Assembly (NCBI RefSeq): GCF_003675385.1
Contig: NZ_RCWZ01000002.1
Location: forward strand, 1,464,673 to 1,528,672
Reading direction: 5' to 3'
DNA from: Mucilaginibacter kameinonensis
Lineage (GTDB): Bacteria > Bacteroidota > Bacteroidia > Sphingobacteriales > Sphingobacteriaceae
Length of the DNA: 64,000 nucleotides
Shown here: positions 63,915 through 64,000 of the stretch, piece after piece
Layout: each line of letters opens with the position of its first letter
Position numbering within the stretch: the first letter of the stretch is position 1
Program-made: the position numbers and the translations under genes
Notes under the pieces: generated by a model
The model's input: the letters and a program-made list of their open reading frames with translations, nothing else
Told to the model about the DNA's origin: nothing
The model's database searches: none

Positions 63915-64000
63915 ATGAAGATAGCAGTAATTGGTACTGGCTATGTTGGTTTGGTAACGGGAACCTGTTTGGCCGAAACAGGGAATGAAGTAACCTGTGT
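63915..64000 (+). CDS. UDP-glucose/UDP-sugar dehydrogenase, N-terminus only
   Basis: The last 86 bases encode 28 codons starting MKIAVIGTGYVGLVTGTCLAE, a Rossmann-fold NAD-binding start with G-x-G-x-x-G, characteristic of UDP-glucose 6-dehydrogenases. This would make UDP-glucuronate (or a related uronate) for the polysaccharide. The gene runs out of the window. It begins 30 bases after the nucleotidyltransferase, so the two probably work in sequence. Substrate could be a different UDP-sugar. Confidence 0.82.
   Translation, partial: MKIAVIGTGYVGLVTGTCLAETGNEVTC

Overview
The window comes from a Bacteroidota genome, most likely a Sphingobacteriaceae member such as Mucilaginibacter or Pedobacter. 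The basis is a UpxY-type antiterminator, small HTH regulators of a type I associate with Pedobacter-like exopolysaccharide loci, a TTG-N21-TAnnTTTG promoter-like element, almost no Shine-Dalgarno signal, and the style of the polysaccharide genes. The genus is inferred. No tRNA, rRNA, CRISPR or insertion sequence was seen.

Layout. Positions 1-3953 hold the 3' part of an MFS transporter, a decayed ABC-permease tail, two paralogous small HTH proteins, inorganic pyrophosphatase and a UpxY/NusG-like antiterminator. An 831-base divergent intergenic region follows, with a good promoter candidate near 4431-4466 and a possible pseudoknot leader. Positions 4785-7132 carry a WcaI-like glycosyltransferase, a stand-alone response-regulator receiver domain, and two small paralogous unknown proteins on the opposite strand that flank it. 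From 7336 to the window end every gene is on the + strand with gaps of about 110 bases or less: Wza-like export lipoprotein, Wzc-like tyrosine kinase, Wzx flippase, glycosyltransferases, Wzy-like polymerase and acetyltransferases (7336-22340).

A complete-looking nonribosomal peptide (NRPS) cluster then sits inside this exopolysaccharide locus (22357-60782): type II thioesterase, a CmlA-like diiron beta-hydroxylase, three giant synthetases (2097, 4750 and 4537 residues; ten modules, one epimerase, one terminal thioesterase) and an ABC exporter. Polysaccharide genes resume straight after it (60847-64000): two glycosyltransferases, a nucleotidyltransferase and the start of a UDP-sugar dehydrogenase.

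Reading the adenylation pockets by eye gives a predicted decapeptide, perhaps N-acylated: X1-Val-Asp-Pro-Lys-D-Asn-Ser-Lys-Asp-X10. X1 and X10 are unassigned and one residue is probably beta-hydroxylated. Gene order, N-terminal TubC-type docking domains on the second and third synthetases, and the split between epimerase and DCL-type condensation domain all support the linear order NRPS1-NRPS2-NRPS3. The terminal thioesterase has Cys where Ser is usual. Modules share about 2.6 kb near-identical cassettes that flank divergent substrate-pocket cores, a sign of recent duplication and subdomain exchange. The main hypothesis is that one very long antiterminated transcription unit makes both a Wzx/Wzy-type polysaccharide and a (lipo)peptide.
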